The notes beneath the pieces were generated by a model. It was given only the letters and a program-made list of their open reading frames with translations. It had not been told where the DNA came from and ran no database searches. Made by a program: the position numbers and the translations under genes. 64,000 nucleotides of DNA. It comes from Actinomycetota bacterium (GTDB lineage: Bacteria; Actinomycetota; Actinomycetes; Nanopelagicales; Nanopelagicaceae). Below are positions 33,233 through 42,878 of this stretch, in pieces (positions within the stretch are counted from its first letter, which is position 1; each line of letters starts with the position of its first letter). The stretch lies in the NCBI GenBank assembly GCA_009699205.1, contig WLOP01000001.1, positions 164,232 through 228,231 of the forward strand, read 5' to 3'.

Positions 33233-33607
33233 ATGGCGCAAGAGCAAGATTACGAATCCGAGGCGCAAGCCCGCTGGTCAGACACACCGGCTTACCGTCA
33301 ATCCAGAGACCGTATGAGTAAATACTCCCCCGAGGATCTCCAAGCAGCAAAAAATGGAGCAAATGTTGCACAAGCGCTATTTATTGAAGCTCTTCGCATG
33401 GGTTATCCCAGTGATAGCCCGCAAACCCAAGCCGCAGTTCTCGCCCATAGATTAGCTATAAGCAATTGGTATTACGACTGTAGCGTTGAGATGCAGAAAA
33501 ATTTAGCCCAGATGTATCTATCTGACGATCGATTTACCGCTCATTACGAGAATTTGCAGAAAGGACTAGCGCAATATATCCATGATGCAATCATGGCGGG
33601 CAAATAG
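33233..33607 (+). CDS. Stand-alone TipAS-domain protein
   Basis: The 124-residue helical protein resembles the TipAS ligand-binding domain of MerR-type regulators such as TipAL: EAQARWSDTPAYRQSRDRMSKYSPEDLQAAK at the N-terminus, and HRLAISNWYYDCSVEMQKNLAQMYLSDDRFTAHYENLQKGLAQYIHDAI at the C-terminus. TipAS binds thiopeptide antibiotics. The MerR DNA-binding part is absent and the leaderless promoter places the start exactly here, so this is not a cut fragment. It may sequester a ligand. Confidence 0.82.
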   Translation: MAQEQDYESEAQARWSDTPAYRQSRDRMSKYSPEDLQAAKNGANVAQALFIEALRMGYPSDSPQTQAAVLAHRLAISNWYYDCSVEMQKNLAQMYLSDDRFTAHYENLQKGLAQYIHDAIMAGK

Positions 33608-33612
33608 AAAGT

Positions 33613-36270
33613 TCACACAAGCAAAGAGCGAAGTACGTATTGCATGATGCCGCCATGACGATAGTAATCCGCTTCGCCGGGAGTATCGATACGTACCTTT
33701 GCTGTGAAACTCTTCCCATCTGCTATTACCGTAACCTCAGAAGGAACTCCGCCAGTGTTGAGGTCAGCAATTCCCTTAACTGAAAATGTTTCGCTTCCAT
33801 TAAGACCTAAAGAAGCGGCAGTATCCCCAGCATTAAATTGCAATGGGAGTACTCCCATCCCAATTAAATTTGAACGGTGAATACGTTCAAATGATTCGGC
33901 GATGACAACTCGGACCCCAAGAAGCGCGGTGCCTTTTGCAGCCCAGTCGCGCGAAGAACCTGATCCATATTCTTTTCCAGCCAAAATAACTAATGGGATA
34001 CCAGCGGCCTGATAGCTGATGGACGCATCATAAATACTCTCTTGCGCGCCACCGTTAAGGAAATTGCGTGTAAACCCACCTTCGACACCATCAAGTAAGA
34101 GATTCTTCAAGCGAATGTTTGCAAAAGTTCCGCGAATCATTACTTCATGATTTCCACGACGCGAACCGTAAGAATTAAAATCTGCCCTTTCAACGCCATG
34201 AGCTAGCAGGTAAGCACCAGCAGGTGAATCCAATTTAATATTGCCCGCAGGTGAAATATGGTCTGTAGTGACAGAGTCTCCAAGGATTGCCAAAACGCGA
34301 GCATTGTTGATATCAGTTACTGGCGTTGGCTTGGCAGGCATTGCCTCAAAATATGGTGGCTTGCGTACGTAGGTGGATTTTGGATCCCATTCAAAAGTTT
34401 TACCCGTTGGCGTATCCAATGATTTCCAACGGTGATCACCATCAAAAACGCTTGCATAATCTTTAGTGAACATCTCTGATGAGATTGAGCTTTCAACGAC
34501 TGAACTAATTTCTTGCGCGGTTGGCCAAATATCTTTGAGAAATACTGGATTGCCGGCAAGGTCATTGCCTAAAGAATCCGTTTCAAAATCATGATCCATA
34601 GTTCCCGCTAGCGCATAAGCAACGACAAGTGGTGGAGACGCTAAGTAGTTCATTTTTACATCAGGGCTGATGCGACCCTCGAAGTTACGGTTTCCTGAGA
34701 GCACAGCAGTAACTGCTAAATCGTGTTCATTTACAGCTTTGCTCACTTCGATAGGGAGTGGCCCGGAGTTACCAATGCACGTTACACATCCGTATCCCAC
34801 AAGGTTGAAACCAAGTTTCTCCATATATGGCGTCAAGCCAGAGCGATCATAATAATCAGTTACAACCTTTGAGCCTGGAGCAAGAGTCGTCTTGACCCAA
34901 GGTTTCGACGTTAAACCTTTTTCGACAGCTTTCTTCGCCAAAAGTGCAGCACCAATCATCACTGATGGATTCGAAGTGTTTGTGCATGAGGTGATTGATG
35001 CAATAACCACATCACCATTCTTAATTGTGGTTGCTTTTGAGCCGACTGAAATATCTATCGGCGTTTTACTTGTTTTCTCGGAGAGATAGGTAGGAAGAGC
35101 CTTTGCAAGGGCCGCTTTAGAATTGGTCAACGAGATGCGATCTTGTGGACGTTTTGGTCCAGCAATCGATGGGACGACGGTAGAGAGATCAAGTTCGATA
35201 TGTTCGGAGAATCGTGGCGAAAGCGATGGGTCATGCCACAAACCTTGAACTTTTGCATACTTCTCGACAAGTGCAATCTGGTCCTCGTTGCGTCCAGTCA
35301 GGCGCAAATAATTTAAGGTCTCTTCATCAATTGGAAATATCGCACATGTAGAACCATATTCTGGGCTCATATTTCCAATAGTTGCGCGATTGGCCATTGG
35401 CACCGTTACAACTCCGGGGCCGTAGAACTCTACGAATTTTCCAACGACTCCATGCTTACGCAACATTTCAGTAATTGTTAAAGCAAGATCTGTTGCAGTG
35501 GTGCCTATCGGCAATTGGCCATTGAGTTTGAATCCAACTACGCGCGGAATAAGCATGGACACAGGTTGGCCCAGTAGAGCAGCTTCGGCTTCAATGCCCC
35601 CGACTCCCCAACCAAGGACTCCAAGTCCGTTGACCATCGTTGTATGAGAATCAGTTCCGACGACAGTATCTGGGTAAGCGCGAAGCGCTCCATCAACAGT
35701 GCGCGTCATGACAACGCGAGCTAAGAATTCAATATTTACTTGGTGAACAATTCCAGTTCCAGGCGGAACTACTTTGAATTCATCAAAGGCTCCTTGGCCC
35801 CAACGAAGAAAGCGATAGCGTTCGCGATTTCGTTCGTACTCGATATCAGTATTTTGCTCAAAAGAATCTTTCGTTCCAAATAAATCAGCAATTACTGAAT
35901 GGTCGATTACCAATTCGGCCGGCGCCAACGGATTCACTTTGGCTGGGTCTCCGCCTAATTCAACAATAGCTTCGCGCATAGTTGCTAAATCAACAACGCA
36001 AGGCACGCCAGTGAAATCCTGCATAACAACCCGAGCGGGGGTAAATTGGATTTCGGTGTCAGGTTCTGCTGCCGGATCCCAATTGGCTAAGGCTTTAATA
36101 TGGTCGGCAGTGATATTGGCGCCATCTTCAGTACGCAATAAATTTTCTAAAAGGATTTTGAGGCTGAAAGGCAACGTGGCCGCGCCAGCAATCTGGGAAA
36201 TGTTGAAGATCTCGAAACTCTTACCTGCTACAGAGAGATTATCTTTAGCGTTTAACGAATTGATGCTCAT
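33613..36270 (-). CDS. acnA: Aconitate hydratase
   Basis: The 885-residue TCA-cycle enzyme interconverts citrate and isocitrate with a [4Fe-4S] cluster. The cluster cysteines lie in [13 protein letters not shown] (about 432) and [15 protein letters not shown] (about 498-501). Other marks are [27 protein letters not shown] near 205 and the C-terminal swivel domain with [18 protein letters not shown] and [15 protein letters not shown] choose the ATG at 36270, preceded by GGTGGAGG. Unlike its neighbours it has a true leader with an 18-base palindrome at the promoter. Confidence 0.96.
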   Translation of the reverse strand: MSINSLNAKDNLSVAGKSFEIFNISQIAGAATLPFSLKILLENLLRTEDGANITADHIKALANWDPAAEPDTEIQFTPARVVMQDFTGVPCVVDLATMREAIVELGGDPAKVNPLAPAELVIDHSVIADLFGTKDSFEQNTDIEYERNRERYRFLRWGQGAFDEFKVVPPGTGIVHQVNIEFLARVVMTRTVDGALRAYPDTVVGTDSHTTMVNGLGVLGWGVGGIEAEAALLGQPVSMLIPRVVGFKLNGQLPIGTTATDLALTITEMLRKHGVVGKFVEFYGPGVVTVPMANRATIGNMSPEYGSTCAIFPIDEETLNYLRLTGRNEDQIALVEKYAKVQGLWHDPSLSPRFSEHIELDLSTVVPSIAGPKRPQDRISLTNSKAALAKALPTYLSEKTSKTPIDISVGSKATTIKNGDVVIASITSCTNTSNPSVMIGAALLAKKAVEKGLTSKPWVKTTLAPGSKVVTDYYDRSGLTPYMEKLGFNLVGYGCVTCIGNSGPLPIEVSKAVNEHDLAVTAVLSGNRNFEGRISPDVKMNYLASPPLVVAYALAGTMDHDFETDSLGNDLAGNPVFLKDIWPTAQEISSVVESSISSEMFTKDYASVFDGDHRWKSLDTPTGKTFEWDPKSTYVRKPPYFEAMPAKPTPVTDINNARVLAILGDSVTTDHISPAGNIKLDSPAGAYLLAHGVERADFNSYGSRRGNHEVMIRGTFANIRLKNLLLDGVEGGFTRNFLNGGAQESIYDASISYQAAGIPLVILAGKEYGSGSSRDWAAKGTALLGVRVVIAESFERIHRSNLIGMGVLPLQFNAGDTAASLGLNGSETFSVKGIADLNTGGVPSEVTVIADGKSFTAKVRIDTPGEADYYRHGGIMQYVLRSLLV

Positions 36271-36287
36271 TGCGCCTCCACCCAATT

Positions 36288-36305
36288 TATCTTGACGTCA
36301 AGATA
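36288..36305. promoter_or_regulatory. 18-bp perfect palindrome at the aconitase promoter, candidate operator
   Basis: TATCTTGACGTCAAGATA reads the same on both strands. It begins 18 bases upstream of the acnA ATG and touches a possible -10 (TAGGGT on the minus strand, 36305-36310). An operator at the transcription start is therefore likely. I cannot name the regulator; the sequence differs from AcnR and IdeR sites as I know them. Confidence 0.6.
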
Positions 36306-36307
36306 CC

Positions 36308-37516
36308 CTAATTGGTTGAACTTTTGGTAAAGATCGCGACACATTCCACATGATGGGTCATCGGAAAGAGGTCAAAGGCACGCAATTGCCCCAAGGTATA
36401 GCCCTGCTCAGCCAAGTAGGAAGAGTCACGGGCTAGCGCTGCAGGGTCGCACGCGATGTAAACAATTACCCTTGGGCGCTTTGAAACTATCTGCGAAATC
36501 ACTTCTTTTCCTGCACCTTCACGTGGTGGATCAAGCAAAATGGCATCGGCTTTATCAATCCTGGGAAGTAAGCGCCCCACTTCACCGGCATGCACTCCGA
36601 CATTAGGGAAATTAGCAAAGTTCTTTCTTGCATCAGCTAATGCCGCAGTCCCCGATTCGATGAGATCGATTCGGCCAGCACTTCCTACAAGGTCAATGAG
36701 CGCGGCGGTGAACAGACCAACTCCCCCGTACAAGTCAAGGACGTGATCTCCTTCTTTGAAATATTCGACAATTGCTCCGGTAAGAACTTCAGGAGCGTTT
36801 TCGTGGCTCTGCCAGAAAGAAGATTGACTCACTTGCAAGCGGTGGCCATTTACTTCTTCATAGGTGATTGCGCTTCCCTGAGTGAGCCTGGCTTTAGAGC
36901 CGCGTCCCGAATCAGCGATTGCAATGCTGCGCTCTTGCGTTGAGCTTGAAAGTATTTCCACGCGTGAGCGAGCTGGCCATTTCCTTTGCGCAAGCTCTGG
37001 ATATCCAATTGCCTCTGCTGCGATGGCGCAATCCGTTACTGGAATAACGGTATGTGAGCGTGAAGCGTAAAACCCAATCTTGCCCTCGCTATTTGTCGCA
37101 CTCGAAATACGTGTGCGCCAACGCAATGGCGAAGAAACTTCTTCTACCTCTATTTCAATATCTTGCTTTGCAAGGCGAGAAAACTGTTCCTTAATAACTT
37201 CGCCTTTGAGCAATCGTTGTCGGTGCTGAGAAATATGTTGGAAATCGCACCCGCCGCAGCCGCCAGGATGAGCGAATTCGCATGGTGGAGACACCCGATC
37301 TTTTGACGGGGTCAGAACCTTCGTGACATCTGCGCGATAAAAACTTGATCCCGTGCTTGTAATCTCGATTTCAACTTCTTCACCGGCAATTGCGTGACGA
37401 ACAAATATCACTTGTCCTTGATGGCGAGCGATGAAATGGCCCCCGTGTGCAATTTTCTCAATCGATACGCTAAACCTTTGGCCGACTTCGAAAGATTTCC
37501 CGCGCTCCTGGCTCAT
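36308..37516 (-). CDS. TrmA/RlmD-family RNA (uracil-5) methyltransferase
   Basis: The 402-residue enzyme has a TRAM RNA-binding domain at the N-terminus (EKIAHGGHFIARHQGQVIFVRHAIAGE). Iron-sulfur cysteines lie in CEFAHPGGCGGCDFQH near residue 80. The C-terminal SAM-dependent domain has VLDLYGGVGLFTAAL near 260, ILLDPPREGAGKEV near 325 and VYIACDPAALARD, with the nucleophile Cys, near 352. It methylates a uridine in rRNA or tRNA. I choose the ATG at 37516; TAGGCT lies 8 bases upstream. It is divergent from ceoB, as in mycobacteria. Confidence 0.9.
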   Translation of the reverse strand: MSQERGKSFEVGQRFSVSIEKIAHGGHFIARHQGQVIFVRHAIAGEEVEIEITSTGSSFYRADVTKVLTPSKDRVSPPCEFAHPGGCGGCDFQHISQHRQRLLKGEVIKEQFSRLAKQDIEIEVEEVSSPLRWRTRISSATNSEGKIGFYASRSHTVIPVTDCAIAAEAIGYPELAQRKWPARSRVEILSSSTQERSIAIADSGRGSKARLTQGSAITYEEVNGHRLQVSQSSFWQSHENAPEVLTGAIVEYFKEGDHVLDLYGGVGLFTAALIDLVGSAGRIDLIESGTAALADARKNFANFPNVGVHAGEVGRLLPRIDKADAILLDPPREGAGKEVISQIVSKRPRVIVYIACDPAALARDSSYLAEQGYTLGQLRAFDLFPMTHHVECVAIFTKSSTN

Positions 37517-37524
37517 AGTGAGTA

Positions 37525-37530
37525 AGCCTA
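37525..37530 (-). promoter_or_regulatory. -10 element of the RNA methyltransferase gene
   Basis: TAGGCT on the minus strand, 8 bases before the ATG at 37516. Confidence 0.5.
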
Positions 37531-37545
37531 TTGCCCGCATGGGTG

Positions 37546-37551
37546 TAGGTT
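37546..37551 (+). promoter_or_regulatory. -10 element of ceoB (leaderless start)
   Basis: TAGGTT, 6 bases before the GTG at 37558. Confidence 0.65.
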
Positions 37552-37557
37552 TCACCT

Positions 37558-38223
37558 GTGTATGTTGTGATTATGGGTTGCGGACGAGTTGGCTCAAGCC
37601 TTGCGAGCGAACTCGAAGCCGCCGGACATTCAGTAGCGATCATCGATATCTCTCGTGAAGCTTTCCGCCGCCTAGGCTCAAATTTCAAAGGCAAAACTGT
37701 TGCCGGCGTTGGATTTGATCGGGACACCTTGAAAGAAGCAGGGATCGAAAAGGCGGATGCCTTCGCCGCAGTGAGCAATGGAGATAACTCCAACATTCTC
37801 GCCGCCCGCGTTGCTCGCGAAAATTACGGCGTTAAAAATGTTGTTGCTCGAATTTATGACCCAGGGCGCGCAGAAATTTATCAGCGCTTAGGAATTCCTA
37901 CTGTTGCTACGGTTCTGTGGACCACAGATCAGATAATGCGACGTATCTTGCCAGAGGGTTCTCGCTCTGAATGGCGCGATGCCAGCGGAACTATTCAACT
38001 CTGTGAGATGCATATAGATAGCAGTTGGTTTGGCAATCCTGTCAGCAGGATAGAAAATATCACGTCGGCCCGAGTCGCTTTCCTGACTCGCCTCGGCGAA
38101 GGAATTATTCCTGATGAACATACCGTTCTTCAAGATGGAGATCTCGTTCATGTAATGGTGCAAGAGAGCGAAATCGCAGTTGTTGAAGCTGCATTAGCTA
38201 AATCTCCCGAGGATGCTTCATGA
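37558..38223 (+). CDS. ceoB: TrkA-type potassium uptake regulatory protein CeoB
   Basis: The 221-residue protein has one RCK/TrkA-N Rossmann domain (VVIMGCGRVGSSLASELEAAGHSVAIID at residues 3-30) and a TrkA-C domain (about 140-215). It binds NAD(H) or ATP and gates a Trk/Ktr potassium channel. The start is GTG with a leaderless promoter. It overlaps the paralogous next gene by 4 bases; the actinobacterial system uses two single-RCK proteins where E. coli has one fused TrkA. The membrane channel gene is not in the window. Confidence 0.93.
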   Translation: MYVVIMGCGRVGSSLASELEAAGHSVAIIDISREAFRRLGSNFKGKTVAGVGFDRDTLKEAGIEKADAFAAVSNGDNSNILAARVARENYGVKNVVARIYDPGRAEIYQRLGIPTVATVLWTTDQIMRRILPEGSRSEWRDASGTIQLCEMHIDSSWFGNPVSRIENITSARVAFLTRLGEGIIPDEHTVLQDGDLVHVMVQESEIAVVEAALAKSPEDAS

Positions 38224-38882
38224 GAGTAGCCATTGCAGGCGCAGGTAATGTAGGGCGAGCAATTGCCCGCGAACTCATCAATAACGGACACCAAGTGTTA
38301 CTGATCGACAAAGATCCCAAGGCAATCAAGCTCGAAAGCGTTCATGATGCCGAATGGCTAATGGCAGATGCCTGCGAAATCACTTCACTTGATAAAGCAA
38401 AGCTAAACGAATGCCAAGTGCTCATCGCTGCTACAGGTGATGACAAAGTAAACCTCGTTGCTTCACTGCTCGGGAAAACTGAGTATGGCGTACCTAGAGT
38501 CGTCGCACGCGTTAATCACCCAAAGAATGAGTGGCTCTTCGATACTTCTTGGGGCGTTGATGTTGCAGTTTCCACCCCACGAATCATTTCAGCGCTCGTA
38601 GAAGAAGCGGTAAGCGTGGGAGATGTTGTTCGCTTATTCTCATTCAAAAAAGGCCAAGCCAACCTAGTTGAAATTACTCTTCCAGATTCATCCAAATGCC
38701 TGGGCAAGACCGTCGAAGAGGTAGATCTACCTGCAAATGCAACACTCGCTGCGATAGTTCGTGACAGCAGGGTAATTTCACCTAAGGCTCATGATGTTTT
38801 TGAAGCAGGAGATGAACTGCTCTTTGTGGCTTCAACTCAAGCAGAGAACTTACTGAAAGAGTGTTTTATTCAGGCTGAGTAA
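38220..38882 (+). CDS. ceoC: TrkA-type potassium uptake regulatory protein CeoC
   Basis: This 220-residue paralogue of the preceding protein starts MRVAIAGAGNVGRAIARELINNGHQVLLIDKD, with the nucleotide-binding GAGNVG, and ends in a TrkA-C domain. ATGA overlap with ceoB ensures matched amounts, and the two probably form the hetero-octameric gating ring. Its end overlaps the convergent DUF3159 gene by 17 bases. Confidence 0.93.
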   Translation: MRVAIAGAGNVGRAIARELINNGHQVLLIDKDPKAIKLESVHDAEWLMADACEITSLDKAKLNECQVLIAATGDDKVNLVASLLGKTEYGVPRVVARVNHPKNEWLFDTSWGVDVAVSTPRIISALVEEAVSVGDVVRLFSFKKGQANLVEITLPDSSKCLGKTVEEVDLPANATLAAIVRDSRVISPKAHDVFEAGDELLFVASTQAENLLKECFIQAE

Positions 38883-39483
38883 GTTTTACCGTGGGTACAG
38901 ACTTAATCAATAACCACGTTCCCCAAAGAGTTAAAAAATATAGTGGCAAGCCTAGAAATACATTTGCTATGCCTAGGGCATTGAAATTATCGCTCATATA
39001 TAAGGGAAATTGCACCGCAAGGCGAAAAGCGAACATTCCACACCATAGCCAGCTTGCTTTTATGTACACTCTTTTGCGAGCCGAAACTTTGCGCCATTCT
39101 AAATTCTCTCCAAGGATTGGACCAAGTATCACTCCGAGAATCGGCCACCCAGCGAGGTTTGCCACCATATACACAAGAGCGAAACCCGAATTTTTCCACA
39201 GGCTAGGAAGATAATAATTCTTGGCATCTCCGGTTTTCCAAGCTAGAAATGCGCAGAATGCCACTCCAATAAAACCCGATGCCACAAATTGCAAACTATC
39301 TTTGCGAAGGATGCTGACCACGGTAAGAATTGCTGAAGAAGTAAGTGCTGCAGCAATAGCGATGGGTAGGTGGTGGCCAAAGTTATAGGCGAGCAGAAAA
39401 ACCAATCCAGGAAGTCCTGTATCGATGATTCCCTTCTTGCCTCCTAGTGCATCAATAACTTTGCTGTGATCGTCTTGTGTCAT
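38866..39483 (-). CDS. DUF3159-family membrane protein
   Basis: The 205-residue protein has about six membrane helices and resembles the actinobacterial DUF3159 family by context and pattern: an N-terminal VIDALGGKKGIIDTGLPGLVFLLAY, a central KDSLQFVASGFIGVAFCAFLAWKTGDAKNYYLPSLW, and GPILGENLEWRKVSARKRVYIKASWLWCGMFAFRLAVQFPLY. Its function is unknown. It starts on a 4-base overlap with the dut stop and shares the ceoBC-dut neighbourhood found in mycobacteria. Confidence 0.82.
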   Translation of the reverse strand: MTQDDHSKVIDALGGKKGIIDTGLPGLVFLLAYNFGHHLPIAIAAALTSSAILTVVSILRKDSLQFVASGFIGVAFCAFLAWKTGDAKNYYLPSLWKNSGFALVYMVANLAGWPILGVILGPILGENLEWRKVSARKRVYIKASWLWCGMFAFRLAVQFPLYMSDNFNALGIANVFLGLPLYFLTLWGTWLLIKSVPTVKLTQPE

Positions 39484-39920
39484 GCTCTCCCCGTTGATCC
39501 AAATCCATTAGTTCCGCGACCAGAACCAGGTAGTTCATTTACTTCCACAAATTGCGCTCGTTCTACTTGTTGAATGACAAGTTGAGCAATGCGGTCGCCA
39601 CGTTTAAAAGAAATGCTCTCTCGCGGATCATGATTAATCAAAATAATTTGCAGTTCTCCACGAAACCCTGCATCGACTGTTCCTGGAGCATTAACCATAG
39701 TTACTCCATGCTTTATGGCTAACCCTGAACGGGGATGAACTAACGCTACATACCCATCTGGCAGCGCGATTGAAATCCCAGTAGGAGCAAGAGCTCGCTC
39801 CCCCGGCGCCAGAGTGAGATCGATTCTCGTCACGAGATCTGCTCCGGCGTCTCCGCCTTTTGCATAGGTGGGAATCGGAACGCCATCGTCAAGGCGCTTA
39901 ATAAGTACTTGGACCGTCAA
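39480..39920 (-). CDS. dut: Deoxyuridine 5'-triphosphate nucleotidohydrolase
   Basis: The 146-residue trimeric dUTPase removes dUTP and supplies dUMP for ThyX. The five motifs are visible: AGADLVTRID, PRSGLAIKHG, VNAPGTVDAGFRGEL, RIAQLVIQ and GRGTNGFGSTG, the last being the mobile arm over the active site. Length is typical for the family. It overlaps its neighbours on both sides by 4 bases. Confidence 0.96.
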   Translation of the reverse strand: MTVQVLIKRLDDGVPIPTYAKGGDAGADLVTRIDLTLAPGERALAPTGISIALPDGYVALVHPRSGLAIKHGVTMVNAPGTVDAGFRGELQIILINHDPRESISFKRGDRIAQLVIQQVERAQFVEVNELPGSGRGTNGFGSTGRA

Positions 39921-40501
39921 GGATTTATCTCAAAATCTGGATCGACAAAGGCGAGCAATTCTGGATTCTTGGAAATGTGTGCCAAATATTCTGCTGGCGC
40001 ATTATCTAGAAAATGATTCATAGGTACGATAACAAAAAGCGCAGAAGCCCTTACTGCCAACGGGCCATCTGGAGAATTCAATCGCCCTTCTGCAGATGTA
40101 TAAACTTTGCGGCTCACTTGTCCGGTTATTTGCGCGGTAATGTGAAGAGTTGAACCCATCGGGACAGGTTTAAGAAAATCGGTTTCTAATCGTGCCGTCA
40201 CCGCAGGAGCGCGAATGAGCCACATAAGTTTTCCCAGAGCTTCATCAAATGCGAGTGAGAGTAATCCGCCATGCGCCAAACCAGGAGCACCTTGATGATC
40301 TTGCGTCACAGTGAATTCAGCTGTGAGGTTTGCACCTTCTCCAGCATGGGCAACAAGATGCAATCCCGTGGGATGTAATTGCCCGCAACCAAAGCAGTGT
40401 CCAAAATGTGAAGGTATCTGCGAGCCGATCGGCGGAGCTTTTGGATGGCGTTCGGGAATTACTGCACCTTCCGGTGGGGTCGTACTGGCGATTCGGCTCA
40501 C
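39917..40501 (-). CDS. PaaI-type hotdog-fold thioesterase family protein
   Basis: The 194-residue protein has a hotdog domain with QGAPGLAHGGLLSLAFDEALGKLMW near residue 85, the usual active-site helix of PaaI-type acyl-CoA thioesterases, and VPMGSTLHITAQITGQVSRKVYTSAEGRL after it. The N-terminal FGCGQLHPTGLHL pattern is common in actinobacterial members. The start is GTG with TAACCT 7 bases upstream. The substrate is not known. Confidence 0.85.
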   Translation of the reverse strand: MSRIASTTPPEGAVIPERHPKAPPIGSQIPSHFGHCFGCGQLHPTGLHLVAHAGEGANLTAEFTVTQDHQGAPGLAHGGLLSLAFDEALGKLMWLIRAPAVTARLETDFLKPVPMGSTLHITAQITGQVSRKVYTSAEGRLNSPDGPLAVRASALFVIVPMNHFLDNAPAEYLAHISKNPELLAFVDPDFEINP

Positions 40502-40508
40502 GGAGTAA

Positions 40509-40514
40509 AGGTTA
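40509..40514 (-). promoter_or_regulatory. -10 element of the thioesterase-dut-DUF3159 unit
   Basis: TAACCT on the minus strand, 7 bases before the GTG at 40501. Confidence 0.5.
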
Positions 40515-40529
40515 CTTGAGAAAACCCGA

Positions 40530-40535
40530 TAGCGT
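40530..40535 (+). promoter_or_regulatory. -10 element of the DUF3093 gene (leaderless start)
   Basis: TAGCGT, 6 bases before the GTG at 40542. Confidence 0.55.
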
Positions 40536-40541
40536 CTCTCT

Positions 40542-40982
40542 GTGGCAGATCAAATATTCTTTGAAAAATTACGGCCTCCTTTCTGGCTATTGGCCTTTAT
40601 CTACTTCCTCTTTTGCTCTCTTGCGCTCTCAGTGTGGGCCGCACTTGGCAATCTCCCAGGATTGATCACAATCTTGCTCCTCACTCTCGCCCTTATATGG
40701 GCACGGAGGGCGATGACGATGTCGATCGTGGTAACAGATCAACAGCTATACATCGGCAGAGCTCATATCGAGAGAAAATACCTTGCGAAAGTAACGATAT
40801 TAATGGCTCCAGAAATGCTTTTAACTCGTGGTCGCAACGCTGACCCATCAGCATTTTTAGCTATTAGGTTTTGGGAAAATAAGGGAATTAAAGTAGAACT
40901 CAATGACAAGGCCGATCCAACACCATATTGGTTAATTAGTTCGCGCAAGTGCGATGAGTTAGCGCGTGCGTTAAAAAGTTAA
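40542..40982 (+). CDS. DUF3093-family membrane protein
   Basis: The 146-residue protein has two close N-terminal membrane helices (about 14-55) and a small soluble domain with TDQQLYIGRAHIERKYLAKVTILMAPEM and a C-terminal PTPYWLISSRKCDELARAL. This matches the actinobacterial DUF3093 family, always near dut and DUF4193. Its function is unknown. The start is GTG. It shares a 4-base TTAA stop overlap with the next gene. Confidence 0.85.
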   Translation: MADQIFFEKLRPPFWLLAFIYFLFCSLALSVWAALGNLPGLITILLLTLALIWARRAMTMSIVVTDQQLYIGRAHIERKYLAKVTILMAPEMLLTRGRNADPSAFLAIRFWENKGIKVELNDKADPTPYWLISSRKCDELARALKS

Positions 40983-41272
40983 GCGCACTCTTTGCAGACC
41001 GCTTTAGGGCCCTCGCCACGTGCCGGCGGGTTGTGATGCACCAAGAAACAACGTGAGCATGTGAATTCATCCACTTGTCGAGGGACTACACGGACTGAAA
41101 GTTCTTCGCCAGAAAGATCGGCGCCAGGAAGTTCGAGATTCTCGGCAGCTTCGGCTTCGTCAACATCTACGCGACCTGATTGAGCATCAACGCGTTGTGC
41201 TTTAAGTTCACCAAGTGATTCTTCATGTAGTTCTTCATCAGTTTTTCTGGGGGTGTCGTAGTCTGTTGCCAC
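40979..41272 (-). CDS. DUF4193-family zinc-ribbon protein
   Basis: I choose the GTG at 41272 (97 residues), because GAGGTGA lies just before it and the family starts with MATDYDxPR, as here; a longer start at 41308 exists. The middle is acidic (VDEAEAAENLELPGADLSGEEL). The C-terminus has two Cys pairs, C72/C75 and C93/C96, which form a zinc ribbon. The family is actinobacterial and uncharacterised. Confidence 0.87.
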   Translation of the reverse strand: MATDYDTPRKTDEELHEESLGELKAQRVDAQSGRVDVDEAEAAENLELPGADLSGEELSVRVVPRQVDEFTCSRCFLVHHNPPARGEGPKAVCKECA

Positions 41273-41429
41273 TACATTCACCTCGCCTTCATCGTCATAA
41301 CGTTTCACTGTGCGCGGATATATTTACCCATGCGGGCGCATAATCGCCTATTTAGCGCTTCCTTGCTTGTTCAACACTCGGCGTGTCGGGATTATTCCCT
41401 GCGATATTGGTCTCCTCTTGGGGGAATCG

Positions 41430-42878
41430 CTAAAGGCTGAGAACTTGCTTAGCCAATGCACCATCTACACGAGCATGAATAGAGGTTCCTTCAGGTAGAT
41501 ATTCCTCGCTCATAATCTCTCCGCGCTCATGGATGGCGCTAATGATGTCTCCTCGGTCGTAAGGGATGACCGCGTTAATTTCCACCCCTAGGTGCGGCAA
41601 GGAAGTTTCGATTGCAAGGAGTAACCCCTCCATACCAAAACCTGTTTTCACTGAAAAGGCGTAGCTGGAAGGTTCGGTTCGTAAAATTTGCATAACGATT
41701 TCAGGATTAGCTACATCAACTTTATTGATGGCGATAATTTCTGGAATATCTCCTCCGCCAATATCGGCAATCACTTCACGTACCGCACGAATTTGCTCGA
41801 AAGGATCAGGATGGGATCCATCGACTACATGCACAATCAGATGCGCTTCGGAAACTTCTTCTAGAGTGGATTTAAAGGCATCAATGAGTTGGTGAGGTAA
41901 GTGGCGAACGAATCCGACAGTGTCGGTGAGTGTGTAGATCCGCCCATCACTAGTCTGTGACTGGCGAACCGTCGGATCTAAAGTTGCAAAAAGCGCATTT
42001 TCTACAAGAACCCCAGCGCCTGTGAGAGCATTGAGCAGTGAGGATTTCCCAGCATTTGTGTAACCAGCAATAGCAACTGAAGGAATGTTATGGCGCCGTC
42101 TTTCTTGGCGTTTGGTATCTCGAGATACTTTCATCTCAAGGATTTCTTTCTTTAGTTTGCTCATCTTGTCACGAATTCGTCGGCGATCAGTTTCAATTTT
42201 TGTTTCACCAGGTCCACGACCACCAATACCTGCACCACCTGCAGCGCGCCCTCCCACTTGTCGTGAGAGCGAATCTCCCCAACCGCGAAGTCGTGGAAGC
42301 AGATAGGCAATCTGTGCTAATTCAACTTGCGCCTTACCTTCTTTACTCTTAGCGTGCTGCGCGAAAATATCCAAAATTAACGCTGTGCGATCTACAACTT
42401 TAACTTTCAATTTATCTTCAAGCTGGCGAAGTTGTGAGGGCGAAAGTTCTCCATCACAAATCACAGTATCGGCCCCAGTTGCTCGAACAATGTCTCGCAA
42501 TTGGGAAACTTTTCCCGACCCTATATAGGTTGCAGGATCTGGTTTATCACGACGTTGAATAAGAGCATCCAACACTTGCGAACCAGCAGTTTCAGCGAGT
42601 GCTCTGAGTTCAGCCAAAGAATTCTCAGCCATCAGAGAGGTTCCTTCAGTCCACACTCCCACCAATACAACGCGTTCGAGTTGGAGCTGGCGATATTCAG
42701 CTTCAGAAATATCCTGGAGTTCGGTAGAGAAGCCTTGGACCCGCTTAAGAGCGTGTCGCTCGGCTAATTCAGGCTGTATTTCTTCGTACTCATCAGAATC
42801 AAAGTCGGCGGCAACGCGGGCGCTTTCGCGTAAGAGCGCCTCAAACTCGTCATCGCTCTCGCGCACCTTCTTCGTCAT
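41430..42878 (-). CDS. hflX: Ribosome-associated GTPase HflX
   Basis: The 482-residue GTPase has an N-terminal HflX domain with AETAGSQVLDALIQRRDKPDPATYIGSGKVSQL near residue 90 and the glycine-rich RQVGGRAAGGAGIGGRGPGETKIETDRRRI near 205. The G domain has GYTNAGKSSLLNAL (G1, near 270), DTVGFVRHLPHQL (G3) and NKVD (G4). HflX binds the 50S subunit and rescues stalled ribosomes. It is last in the miaB-miaA-dapF-hflX run and starts directly after the dapF stop. Confidence 0.95.
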   Translation of the reverse strand: MTKKVRESDDEFEALLRESARVAADFDSDEYEEIQPELAERHALKRVQGFSTELQDISEAEYRQLQLERVVLVGVWTEGTSLMAENSLAELRALAETAGSQVLDALIQRRDKPDPATYIGSGKVSQLRDIVRATGADTVICDGELSPSQLRQLEDKLKVKVVDRTALILDIFAQHAKSKEGKAQVELAQIAYLLPRLRGWGDSLSRQVGGRAAGGAGIGGRGPGETKIETDRRRIRDKMSKLKKEILEMKVSRDTKRQERRRHNIPSVAIAGYTNAGKSSLLNALTGAGVLVENALFATLDPTVRQSQTSDGRIYTLTDTVGFVRHLPHQLIDAFKSTLEEVSEAHLIVHVVDGSHPDPFEQIRAVREVIADIGGGDIPEIIAINKVDVANPEIVMQILRTEPSSYAFSVKTGFGMEGLLLAIETSLPHLGVEINAVIPYDRGDIISAIHERGEIMSEEYLPEGTSIHARVDGALAKQVLSL

